Positions 26,216-34,441 of a stretch of 64,000 bases of DNA are shown piece by piece (the first letter of the stretch is position 1; every line of letters starts with the position of its first letter). The position numbers and the translations under genes were made by a program. Source of the stretch: Sulfitobacter alexandrii (lineage in GTDB: Bacteria; Pseudomonadota; Alphaproteobacteria; Rhodobacterales; Rhodobacteraceae); the NCBI RefSeq assembly GCF_001886735.1, contig NZ_CP018076.1, positions 3,038,001-3,102,000 of the forward strand, in the 5' to 3' direction. Under the pieces are notes generated by a model. It searched no databases, was not told where the DNA came from, and saw nothing but the letters and a program-made list of their open reading frames with translations.

Positions 26216-27759
26216 CCGACACCGTGCAGGCCCAACCCCAGCGGCGCGGGCGCAAGCGCCGCGGCCTCGACACGCCGGCTTCCCGCCGCAAGGCCGACTA
26301 TCGCCAGCTGCGCAACCCGTTTCCCGTCATGTCGGTGTTTTCCGACGACGAGGCGGCCGGCATGCACGAAACCGCGCTTCGCATGCTCGAAGAGCTGGGC
26401 ATGAAGGTGCTTCTGCCCGAGGCCCGCCGGCTGTACGCTGCCGCCGGTGCGCGGGTCGAAGGCGAGATGGTCTTCATCGGGCGCGAGATCGTCGAGGCGG
26501 CGCTGGCAACCGCACCGCGATCCATCCTGTGCCGCGCGGGCGATCCTTCGCGGAACCTGACGCTTGAGCTTGGTGCGCTTGCCTTCCAGCCGGGCGCAGG
26601 AGCGCCGCACGCCACCGATCTGAAGCGCGGGCGACGCCCCGCATCGGCCCGCGATTTCACCGAGTTCACCCGCCTTTCGCATCACTTCGATGTCCTTCAG
26701 ATGATGAGCCCCTCGGTCGAGCCGCAGGACGTGCCGACCAACCTGCGCCATTACTTCACGATGCTTTGCCAGATGGAGAACACCGACAAGTTCCCGTTCA
26801 TCTTTGCGCGTGGCACGCCGCAGACCCACGACACTTTCGAAATGCTCAGGATCGCGCGCGGCCTGTCCGAGGCGGAATTCGCCGCCGGTGTCCATGCCTA
26901 CACGATCATCAACACCAATTCGCCGCGCTGCCTGGACATCCCGATGGCACAGGGGCTGATCGACTTTGCCCGGGGCGGCCAGATGTCCATCGTCACGCCC
27001 TTCACGCTGATGGGGGCAATGGCGCCGATCACCGTGGCGGGCGCCATCACGCTGAGCCATGCCGAATGTCTGGCCGCCATCACGCTCACGCAGATTGCGA
27101 AACCGGGCGCGCCGGTGTGCTACGGCACCTTCACGTCGAATGTCGACATGAAGAGCGGCGCACCCGCCTTCGGCACGTCCTCGCACTTTCAGGCCTCCCT
27201 CGCGGCGGGGCAGATGGCCCGGATGCTGGGCCTGCCCTGGCGGTCGGCGGCGGGCTCGGCGTCGAACATCAACGATGTGCAGGCGGCGAACGAGAACCAG
27301 CTGGGTTTGTGGGGATGCCTGCTGGCCGGGGCGACGGTCATCATCCATTCCGCCGGCTGGCTGGAAGGCGGCCTCTCGGTAAGCTATGAAAAGCTCGTGA
27401 CGGATGTAGAAGTACTCAACATGGTGGCCGAACTCTGTGCAGGGGCCAAGGCCGGACCGGACCAGATCGGCTTTGCCGATGCCCTGTCGCAGGTCGCGCC
27501 CACGGGCCATTTCTTTGCCGCACCGCATACGATGGAGCGTTACACGACGGAGTTCTATCAGCCGATGGTGCATGACTACGCGAACTTCGGCACCTGGACA
27601 GAACGCGGCGCGCTCGATGCGTCTTGCCGGGCCACCGCTGTCTGGGAAGCCATCCTGTCAGCCGATCCGCAGCCCTTCACGCCGCCCGACAGGCTGGAGA
27701 CGCTGCGCGCCTTCATCGACAAACGCAGCGCGCAGGGCGGCGCGCCGCCGGAGAGCTGA
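26212..27759 (+). CDS. Trimethylamine methyltransferase (MttB) family protein, non-pyrrolysine
   Basis: A 515-residue TIM-barrel methyltransferase homologue with a GTG start overlapping the previous stop. After a basic tail, LDTPASRRKADYRQLRNPF and VFSDDEAAGMHETALRMLEELG are typical of the N terminus; later segments include TNSPRCLDIPMAQGL and CYGTFTSNVDMKSGAPAFG. There is no in-frame amber codon, so it is of the MtgB/MtcB-like subgroup acting on quaternary amines such as glycine betaine. Its usual corrinoid protein and activase are not encoded in the window. Confidence 0.82.
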   Translation: MTDTVQAQPQRRGRKRRGLDTPASRRKADYRQLRNPFPVMSVFSDDEAAGMHETALRMLEELGMKVLLPEARRLYAAAGARVEGEMVFIGREIVEAALATAPRSILCRAGDPSRNLTLELGALAFQPGAGAPHATDLKRGRRPASARDFTEFTRLSHHFDVLQMMSPSVEPQDVPTNLRHYFTMLCQMENTDKFPFIFARGTPQTHDTFEMLRIARGLSEAEFAAGVHAYTIINTNSPRCLDIPMAQGLIDFARGGQMSIVTPFTLMGAMAPITVAGAITLSHAECLAAITLTQIAKPGAPVCYGTFTSNVDMKSGAPAFGTSSHFQASLAAGQMARMLGLPWRSAAGSASNINDVQAANENQLGLWGCLLAGATVIIHSAGWLEGGLSVSYEKLVTDVEVLNMVAELCAGAKAGPDQIGFADALSQVAPTGHFFAAPHTMERYTTEFYQPMVHDYANFGTWTERGALDASCRATAVWEAILSADPQPFTPPDRLETLRAFIDKRSAQGGAPPES

Positions 27760-27762
27760 CGC

Positions 27763-28431
27763 ATGAACGACGGTACCCCCCTGCTGCACCGGGACGACCC
27801 CAGCCGCGATCCGCTTGGCGGACACGTCAAGGTCACCCGCGAAGACTGGCTCGCACAGGCGCGGGACACGCTGGTCCGCGATGGCGTGGCGCAGGTCAAG
27901 GTGCTGGCACTGGCATCGCGCATGGAGGTCTCGCGTTCCAGTTTCTACTGGTACTTCCGGAACCGCGATGACCTGCTGCAGGCGCTGCTGGAGGAATGGG
28001 AAGCCCGCAACACGGCGTCGATCGCCACGCAATGCGCCCGGCCCGCCTCCAACATCACCGAAGGGGTCTGCAATTTCTTTCTGTGTTTCGTGGACGGGGC
28101 CCGGTTCGACAGCGGGCTCGACTTCGCCGTGCGCGAATGGGCCCGGCGGGACGAGGTCCTGCGCGCCCGCGTGGATGCCGCGGACGCCGCGCGCCTGAAG
28201 GCCGTCACCGCGATGTTCGCGGCACACGGCTTCGACCCGCGCGAGGCGGATGCGAGGGCGCGGATTCTCTATTTCATGCAACTTGGCTATCACGCGCTTG
28301 ACGTGCGCGAACCCATCGCGGAGCGGCTGGACCGCATCGGTCCCTACCTCAAGGGCTTCACCGGTCAGGAGCCGGACGCAATGGCGATGCGCCGCTTTCT
28401 CGATACCGTGGATTCCCTGGGGATCGCATGA
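27763..28431 (+). CDS. TetR-family transcriptional regulator
   Basis: A 222-residue regulator. The N-terminal HTH (about residues 22-68) reads ARDTLVRDGVAQVKVLALA then SRMEVSRSSFYWYFRNRDDLL, a textbook TetR helix-turn-helix. The C-terminal ligand domain has no family-specific motif. It sits 3 bases after the MttB gene and overlaps soxB by 4 bases. It is thus embedded in the operon it probably controls through the TAGACA-N4-TGTCCA sites. Confidence 0.9.
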   Translation: MNDGTPLLHRDDPSRDPLGGHVKVTREDWLAQARDTLVRDGVAQVKVLALASRMEVSRSSFYWYFRNRDDLLQALLEEWEARNTASIATQCARPASNITEGVCNFFLCFVDGARFDSGLDFAVREWARRDEVLRARVDAADAARLKAVTAMFAAHGFDPREADARARILYFMQLGYHALDVREPIAERLDRIGPYLKGFTGQEPDAMAMRRFLDTVDSLGIA

Positions 28432-29678
28432 TGCGGTACTCCGGCTTCACGCTTTTCCGGCAGGGCCTGTCCGGGCATCGCGGGTGGCAGCCCGCCTGGG
28501 ACAAGGCAACGCCGAAACCGGCCTACGATGCCGTCATCGTGGGCGGGGGCGGGCACGGTCTGGCCACCGCGTACTACCTTGCAAAGGTTCATGGATTGCG
28601 GCGCGTGGCCGTTCTGGAGAAGGGCTGGATCGGCGGCGGCAACACGGGCAGGAACACCACCGTCATCCGATCGAACTACTTCTATCCGGAAAGCGTCGCG
28701 CTGTATGACTTCGCATTGCGGCTCTACGAGGGTCTGTCGAAGGAGCTGAACTACAATATCATGCTCTCGCAGCGCGGGATGCTGATCGCCGCGCACACGC
28801 CGATGCAGATGGAAATCTGCACCCGGATCGCCAACGCGATGCAGCTGAACGGGGTCGATGGCACCCTCATGAGCGGCGCGGAAGCCCGAGAGCGGCTGCC
28901 GCTGCTGAACCAGACCGCGGACGCGAGGTTTGCCTGTCTCGGCGGGGTGTGGCAGGGCCGCGCGGGGGTCGCCCGGCATGACGCGGTGGCCTGGGGCTAT
29001 GCCCGTGCCGCCAGCGCCCTCGGTGTCGACATCATCGAGAACTGCACCGTGACCGGTCTGGACATCAGGGGCGGCCGCATCGCCGGGGTGGAGACGACCC
29101 TCGGCCCGATCAGGAACGACCGGCTGGGCATCGCGGCCGCAGGCGCCACGCCCGGCCTCGCGGCGCTGGCCGGCGTCCGCCTGCCGATCCACACCTACGC
29201 GTTGCAGGCCTTCGTGTCGGAGCCGGTGAAACCGATGCTCGACACGGTGCTGCTGTACCTCGGCACGGGCACCTACTTGAGCCAGTCCGACAAGGGCGAG
29301 CTGGTCTTCGGCGGCGGATTGGACCGGGTGCCCACTCATGGCCAGCGCGGCAACCTGCCAAGTCAGGAAACCATCACGTCGGGCCTGCTGGAAATGTTTC
29401 CCGCCTTCGGGCAGCTCAAGCTGTTGCGACAATGGGCCGGAGTGGTCGACGTGGTGCCCGACAGTTCGCCGGTTATCGGGCCGGTGGGACCGGAAGGATT
29501 GTTCATCAATTGCGGCTGGGGCACGGGCGGTTTCAAGGCCATTCCCGCAGGGGGCTGGCTGCTGGCCCACCTGCTGGCCACCGGCACGCACCACGAGATC
29601 AGCCGCCCCTTCGATCTGGACCGTTTCGCGCGGGGTCGCCTGATCGACGAGGCGGCAGGCTCCGGCATCGCGCACTGA
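28428..29678 (+). CDS. soxB: Sarcosine oxidase subunit beta
   Basis: A 416-residue DAO-family flavoprotein with AVIVGGGGHGLATAYYLAK (GxGxxG) near residue 35 and NTGRNTTVIRSNYF a little further on. The C-terminal FAD segment is PVIGPVGPEGLFINCGWGTGG. In heterotetrameric sarcosine oxidase, beta binds FAD and covalent FMN and oxidises sarcosine to glycine. It is followed by soxD, soxA and soxG in the canonical order. The stop is 9 bases before soxD. Confidence 0.96.
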   Translation: MMRYSGFTLFRQGLSGHRGWQPAWDKATPKPAYDAVIVGGGGHGLATAYYLAKVHGLRRVAVLEKGWIGGGNTGRNTTVIRSNYFYPESVALYDFALRLYEGLSKELNYNIMLSQRGMLIAAHTPMQMEICTRIANAMQLNGVDGTLMSGAEARERLPLLNQTADARFACLGGVWQGRAGVARHDAVAWGYARAASALGVDIIENCTVTGLDIRGGRIAGVETTLGPIRNDRLGIAAAGATPGLAALAGVRLPIHTYALQAFVSEPVKPMLDTVLLYLGTGTYLSQSDKGELVFGGGLDRVPTHGQRGNLPSQETITSGLLEMFPAFGQLKLLRQWAGVVDVVPDSSPVIGPVGPEGLFINCGWGTGGFKAIPAGGWLLAHLLATGTHHEISRPFDLDRFARGRLIDEAAGSGIAH

Positions 29679-29687
29679 GGAGTCGAC

Positions 29688-29954
29688 ATGCAACGCTTCA
29701 CCTGCCCTTTCTGCGGGCCCCGAGACGAGACGGAATTCCACTTTGCCGCGGAGGCCGCCAAGGTACGCCCCGAACCGGCGCCCGAGGTGACCGATGCCGC
29801 CTGGGCCGATCATCTCTACGGCACCGATGCGCCAAAGGGCCACGCGCGCGAGGTCTGGGTACACCTGACTTGCGGAGAGTTCTTCGTGATGACCCGGAAT
29901 ACCGTGACGCGGGACGTGGCCGATACCGAAGCCCTGCCGGGACGGCGGGCATGA
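29688..29954 (+). CDS. soxD: Sarcosine oxidase subunit delta
   Basis: An 88-residue small subunit with CPFCGPRDETEF near the N terminus and VHLTCGEFFV later. The cysteines and His around them are the zinc ligands of SoxD. Length matches the family. A GAGGAG ribosome site precedes the ATG. The last four bases overlap the soxA start. Confidence 0.96.
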   Translation: MQRFTCPFCGPRDETEFHFAAEAAKVRPEPAPEVTDAAWADHLYGTDAPKGHAREVWVHLTCGEFFVMTRNTVTRDVADTEALPGRRA

Positions 29955-32779
29955 TCGGCTGGCGGCACCCCTCGCTTGGCACGGTGGACCGGACACGCCC
30001 GCTGTCCTTCTCCTTCGACGGGCAACGGCTAACCGGCTTCGCGGGCGACACGCTGGCATCGGCGCTGCTGGCGGGCGGGCCCCGCATTCTCGGTCGGAGC
30101 TTCAAGTATCACCGTCCCCGGGGTCTTTGGGGCATGGGCGGGGAAGAACCGAACGCGATCCTCGACGTGACGCAGGACGGCCTGACCACGCCGAACGTCA
30201 GGGCGACGACGATGGCGCTGCGCGAGGGTCTGGCCCTGCGCGCCGTCAATGCGGCACCTGACGCCGCACGGGACCGGTTCGCGCTGATGGATCTGGCCCA
30301 ACGGTTCCTGCCGGCCGGTTTCTACTACAAGACCTTCATGGCGTTCGGCTGGATGCGCTGGGAGCCGATGATCCGCCGCATGGCGGGGCTCGGCAGGCTG
30401 GACCCCGCCCATCAACCGCCCGCGCAGAGCCCCGGCCGGCATGTCTCCTGCGACCTTCTGGTGATCGGCGCGGGGCCGGCGGGGCTTGCCGCCGCCCATG
30501 CCGGTGCGACGGCAGGTCGCCGGGTATGGCTGGTGGACGAGGCAGGCAAGCCGGGGGGCAGCCTGCGCTGGCGCGGCGGCGAGATCGACGGCGCCCCGTG
30601 GGAAGAGTTCGCCAGCCGGACCGCCGCGCGGATCGAGGAGGCCGGCGGCCGCGTGCTGACGGACACGACCCTTTGGGGCGCCTTCGATCACGGCATGTTC
30701 GCGGCCTGGGAACGGCGCGACGGCCTGCCCGACCGCCACTGGCGCATCCGCGCGGCCGAGGTGGTTCTGGCCGCTGGCGCCATCGAACGCCCGCTCTGGT
30801 TCGCGCGCAACGACCTGCCCGGCGTCATGTCCTCCGAGGCGGCGCTTCATTACCTGCACCTCTACGGTGCGGTGGCGGGCAAGCGGATCGTGGTCGGCTG
30901 CGCGAACGATGCCCCCTACGCCACCGCCGCGGCGCTTTCGGCAGCAGGCTGCCAGGTGACGCTCGTCGATGCGCGGCCGGAGACACCGCAGGCGCCGGAG
31001 GGTGTCCGGCTCATCCGGAACGCAAGGATCGACGCGGCCCGCGGGCTGCGCGAGGTCGGCGCGGCAAGCGTCGAGGGCGAGCACATCGACTGCGACACGA
31101 TCCTGGTATCCGGCGGGTTCACGCCCTCGGTCCATCTTCATTGCCAGGCGGGGGGCAAGCTGGACTTCGACAGCGCCATCGACGCCCTGATCCCCCGCTC
31201 CGCGACCTCCGACATTCGCACGGTGGGTGCCGCGAACGGGGCTTTCGGTCTTGCCGCAGCGCTGCAACAGGGGCACGCGGCCGGGGGCGGCACCGGCACA
31301 GCCCCCCGCGCGACCGGCGAGGCCTGGGCCATTTCCCCCGAACGCCCCGACCCCACCGCCCGGGGGCGCATCTGGATCGATCCACAGAACGACGTGACGC
31401 TGAAGGACGTGCGCCTGGCCGCCCGCGAAGGCTTTCGTTCGGTCGAACACCTGAAACGCTACACGACACTGGGCATGGCGACCGACCAGGGCCGCAGCGC
31501 CAACTTCGCGGGTCTCGCCGCGATGGCCGCGCTGACCGGCAGAACCATTCCCGAGACGGGAACGACGACCTACAGGCCACCGTTCGCACCGGTTCCCCTT
31601 TCGGTTATCGCGGGTCTGCGCCGCGGCGACACCTTCGACCCGCCGAAGCGGCTGGCGCTGGAGCCCCGGCACAGTGCGTCCGGCGCGCGACTGCGGGAAT
31701 ACGGTGGCTGGCTGCGCCCTGCCCATTACGGCGAGGTGGAAGCGCGGGCCGCACAGGCCGAAGCGCTTGCGGCACGACAATCCGCGGCGATTTTCGATGC
31801 CTCGCCGCTCGGAAAGATCGAGGTGCAGGGCCCCGGGGCGGCGGATCTTCTGGATTTCTGCGGCTACGTCGCCATGTCGACGCTTGAACCGGGGCGCGCC
31901 CGCTACGGTTTCATGCTGGCGGAAAACGGCATCGTGCACGACGACGGCGTGGTGCTGCGGCTGGCGCAAGACCGCTTCATCGTCTCGGCGTCCTCTTCTC
32001 ACGTGGGCTCCGTCCGCCTGATGCTGGAAGAGGCCCGCCAGGACAGGTTCGATCCCGACCGGGTCTTCCTGCATGACGTGACCGCGCAGTGGGTGACCCT
32101 TACGGTGTCGGGGCCAGCGGCGCGGGCGCTGATCGAGGGATCCGGGTTGCCCCTGCCCGACCTGCCACCGATGGGCGTGGCGCAGGTCAAATGGAAGGAC
32201 GCGCCCCTGCGGGTCGCACGGGTGAGCTTCACCGGCGACGCCTCCTGGGAGTTGTCGGTGCCAGCCCGGCACGGTCCTGCGCTGCACGCGGCGCTGGACG
32301 CCGCGCGCGCCGCGCAGGATGCGCGCTGGATCGGGATGGAAGCCGTGATGATCCTGCGGGCCGAGAAGGGCTTCATCCTTGTCGGCAAGGATACGGACGG
32401 GGTGACCATGCCACAGGATCTTGGCTGGGGTGGTCCGCGCAACAGGCGGCAGGACCAATACGTCGGGGGGCGATCTCTGTTCACACCGGAAGCGGCCCGC
32501 ACCGACCGGCGGCAACTTGTCGGACTGGAGGTCGAGGGCGACCCGCTGGCCACCGGTGCACACGTTCTGGCCCCGGGGGAGCGGCGACGGTCCGCCGGTT
32601 TCGTCACCTCAAGCTACCACAGCCCGTTCCTGCAGCGCCCCATCGCCCTGGCGATGATCGAGGGGGGGCGACACCTGATGGGGCAGGACGTCACGGTGTT
32701 CCACCTTGGCGAAACCCGGCGCGCGCGGGTCGCCCCGCCCTGCGCCCTGGACCCGAAGGGAGAGCGCCTTAATGGATGA
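29951..32779 (+). CDS. soxA: Sarcosine oxidase subunit alpha
   Basis: A 942-residue subunit. The N-terminal 95 residues are the ferredoxin-like domain (LSFSFDGQRLTGFAGDTLAS and RSFKYHRPRG). An NAD-binding flavoprotein region follows, with LLVIGAGPAGLAAAHAGA (about 165-185). The C-terminal GcvT domain starts near residue 580 and contains FDASPLGKIEVQGPGAADLL and the late WIGMEAVMILRAEKGFI. It transfers the methyl-derived formaldehyde to tetrahydrofolate. Full length, so functional. Confidence 0.96.
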   Translation: MIGWRHPSLGTVDRTRPLSFSFDGQRLTGFAGDTLASALLAGGPRILGRSFKYHRPRGLWGMGGEEPNAILDVTQDGLTTPNVRATTMALREGLALRAVNAAPDAARDRFALMDLAQRFLPAGFYYKTFMAFGWMRWEPMIRRMAGLGRLDPAHQPPAQSPGRHVSCDLLVIGAGPAGLAAAHAGATAGRRVWLVDEAGKPGGSLRWRGGEIDGAPWEEFASRTAARIEEAGGRVLTDTTLWGAFDHGMFAAWERRDGLPDRHWRIRAAEVVLAAGAIERPLWFARNDLPGVMSSEAALHYLHLYGAVAGKRIVVGCANDAPYATAAALSAAGCQVTLVDARPETPQAPEGVRLIRNARIDAARGLREVGAASVEGEHIDCDTILVSGGFTPSVHLHCQAGGKLDFDSAIDALIPRSATSDIRTVGAANGAFGLAAALQQGHAAGGGTGTAPRATGEAWAISPERPDPTARGRIWIDPQNDVTLKDVRLAAREGFRSVEHLKRYTTLGMATDQGRSANFAGLAAMAALTGRTIPETGTTTYRPPFAPVPLSVIAGLRRGDTFDPPKRLALEPRHSASGARLREYGGWLRPAHYGEVEARAAQAEALAARQSAAIFDASPLGKIEVQGPGAADLLDFCGYVAMSTLEPGRARYGFMLAENGIVHDDGVVLRLAQDRFIVSASSSHVGSVRLMLEEARQDRFDPDRVFLHDVTAQWVTLTVSGPAARALIEGSGLPLPDLPPMGVAQVKWKDAPLRVARVSFTGDASWELSVPARHGPALHAALDAARAAQDARWIGMEAVMILRAEKGFILVGKDTDGVTMPQDLGWGGPRNRRQDQYVGGRSLFTPEAARTDRRQLVGLEVEGDPLATGAHVLAPGERRRSAGFVTSSYHSPFLQRPIALAMIEGGRHLMGQDVTVFHLGETRRARVAPPCALDPKGERLNG

Positions 32780-33275
32780 GCGGGACTGGACAACCGCAAC
32801 CCCCGTTCCGGGGGACGAGATGTCGGAAACGGGGCTGCGCATCCGGTGCTTGCCCGCGGCGGGCGCCACGCTCGTCTCGGGCGATCTGGCCGCAGCGATC
32901 ACCGCCCTGTCGCCGGGCGCGCCCATACTGGGGTTTCTGGAACAGGCACCGGGGCGGCCCTTCGCCCTGCGGGTCGCGCGGGACCGTGCGCTGCTGTGTA
33001 CTGACGCCCCCCTCGGCGTCGAGGGCTGGCAGGACGGCTTCGCGGCCTCCGCCGCCGACGATCTTTATGTCGAAATTGCCGTCGACGGGCCGCGGGCGCC
33101 CGACCTGCTGTCAGCCTGCACGGGCACCGAAGGCACCTCTCCATCCGCCGCGATTCTCCTGGCCGGGATCGGCGTGCTGGTCAGTGGCGCACCGGATGGG
33201 TTCAGCCTGCGGGTTCAGGCCCCCGAGGCCGCGGCGCTCTGGTCGTACCTGGGCCGGCTGGCGCAGGTGATCTGA
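32772..33275 (+). CDS. soxG: Sarcosine oxidase subunit gamma
   Basis: A 167-residue protein overlapping the end of soxA by 8 bases. It contains LRIRCLPAAGATLVSG and AAILLAGIGVLVSGAPDGFSL, and ends WSYLGRLAQVI, consistent with SoxG, a diverged GcvT-like fold that caps the complex. It completes soxBDAG. SoxG is poorly conserved, so the call relies partly on position. The end is 2 bases from the convergent DmdA-like gene. Confidence 0.88.
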   Translation: MDERDWTTATPVPGDEMSETGLRIRCLPAAGATLVSGDLAAAITALSPGAPILGFLEQAPGRPFALRVARDRALLCTDAPLGVEGWQDGFAASAADDLYVEIAVDGPRAPDLLSACTGTEGTSPSAAILLAGIGVLVSGAPDGFSLRVQAPEAAALWSYLGRLAQVI

Positions 33276-33277
33276 TC

Positions 33278-34390
33278 TCAGAGGAACGGCAGCGGCGCAA
33301 GGCGCACGGGCCGGGATCCCTCGGGCAGCGCGACGGTCAGGCCGGTGTCGTCATCCCCTATGCCGACCTCCACGAGGCCAAGCCCGATCGAGGCGTCCAG
33401 CCTGCCGGACCACGCGATGTCCGTCGCGATGCCCACATCGGTCGCGCCACGCCGCAAGGCCACCGGCGCCTCGAGCCCGGTCACCGGACTGCCCTCGACA
33501 AAGAAGCCGACACGCCGACGCGCGATCCCGGCATCCGCGATCCGGCGCAACGCCGAACGACCGATGAAGTCGTGGCTGTCGAGCGACACCATCTTGCCCA
33601 TTCCCATTTCGAAGGGGTTGGCCGGGACAACTTGCCGCCGCATGTCGGCACCGTACGAGATCAGCCCGCTTTCGATCCGCTCGCTATCGTTGGGCGCGCC
33701 GGGGCCAATGTTCCACGGCTCGCCCGCTTTGCGAACCCGCTGCCAAAGCGCGTTGCCCTTGGCGCCGTCCATCAGGTAGAGTTCGAAGCCGCCCTGCTTG
33801 GACCAGCCGGAACGGGCCAGCACCAGCGGAATGTCATCGAGCGCGGTCTCGACGAAGGCGAAGGGCCGCATGTCGCGCACGTGGTCCCCGAACAGCGCCG
33901 CGGCCACGTCCATCGCCTTCGGCCCCTGTATCGCCATCGGCGAAACGTCGGGTTCACGTACCGATACATCGAAACCGCGCTCCGCCCCGATGGCGGCGGC
34001 CCAAAGGTGCAGATCGCTGTCGGCGACCGAAAGCCACACGCGGTCTTTGCCAAGTTTCAGCAGAACAGGGTCATTGATGACCATGCCTTCGTGGTCGCAC
34101 ACTGGCACGTAGCGGCCCTGCCCCACGGTCAGCGACGACAGGTCGCGCGGGGTCAGAAGCTGCGCCAGCGCCACCGCGTCAGGGCCCGCCAGTTCGACCT
34201 GCCGCTGCGCGGCCACATCCCACTGTGCGACACCGTTCAGCAACCTGTCGTATTCGCCTTCGGGGTCGCCGAAGTGCCCCGGAATGTACATGTGATTGTA
34301 GACGGAGAAGGACCGGACCCCATCGGCCACGGTCGCATCGAAATAGGCGGACTTGCGAACATTCGCGCCAATGTGGATCTGGAATGTCAC
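33278..34390 (-). CDS. GcvT-family, DmdA-like (dimethylsulfoniopropionate demethylase-like) protein
   Basis: A 370-residue tetrahydrofolate-dependent methyltransferase-fold protein. It shares with DmdA the run VRSFSVYNHMYIP, WDVAAQRQVELAG, LLTPRDLSSLTVGQG, INDPVLLKL, LSVADSDLHLW, VSPMAIQGPKAM and SGWSKQGGFELYL. DmdA removes a methyl group from DMSP to tetrahydrofolate. Because the gene sits in a sarcosine/methylamine cluster, another methylated substrate is possible. It is the second gene after the binding protein, on the same strand. Confidence 0.72.
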   Translation of the reverse strand: MTFQIHIGANVRKSAYFDATVADGVRSFSVYNHMYIPGHFGDPEGEYDRLLNGVAQWDVAAQRQVELAGPDAVALAQLLTPRDLSSLTVGQGRYVPVCDHEGMVINDPVLLKLGKDRVWLSVADSDLHLWAAAIGAERGFDVSVREPDVSPMAIQGPKAMDVAAALFGDHVRDMRPFAFVETALDDIPLVLARSGWSKQGGFELYLMDGAKGNALWQRVRKAGEPWNIGPGAPNDSERIESGLISYGADMRRQVVPANPFEMGMGKMVSLDSHDFIGRSALRRIADAGIARRRVGFFVEGSPVTGLEAPVALRRGATDVGIATDIAWSGRLDASIGLGLVEVGIGDDDTGLTVALPEGSRPVRLAPLPFL

Positions 34391-34408
34391 GCGGTCCTCC
34401 GTCGGAAT

Positions 34409-34435
34409 CGGGGGCGCCGCACAGCGCCGCCCCCG
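34409..34435 (-). terminator. GC hairpin between binding-protein and DmdA-like genes
   Basis: CGGGGGCG (34409-34416) pairs with CGCCCCCG (34428-34435) around an 11-base loop. There is no T tract on the reading strand. It lies in the 51-base gap between the binding-protein gene and the DmdA-like gene. It could be a partial terminator or a 3' stabiliser that raises binding-protein mRNA over its neighbour. Confidence 0.45.
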
Positions 34436-34441
34436 TCATGG

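Noticed and set aside
26212..27759. Pyrrolysine-containing MttB
   Set aside because: The frame is full length without an in-frame amber codon, and no pyl genes are present.
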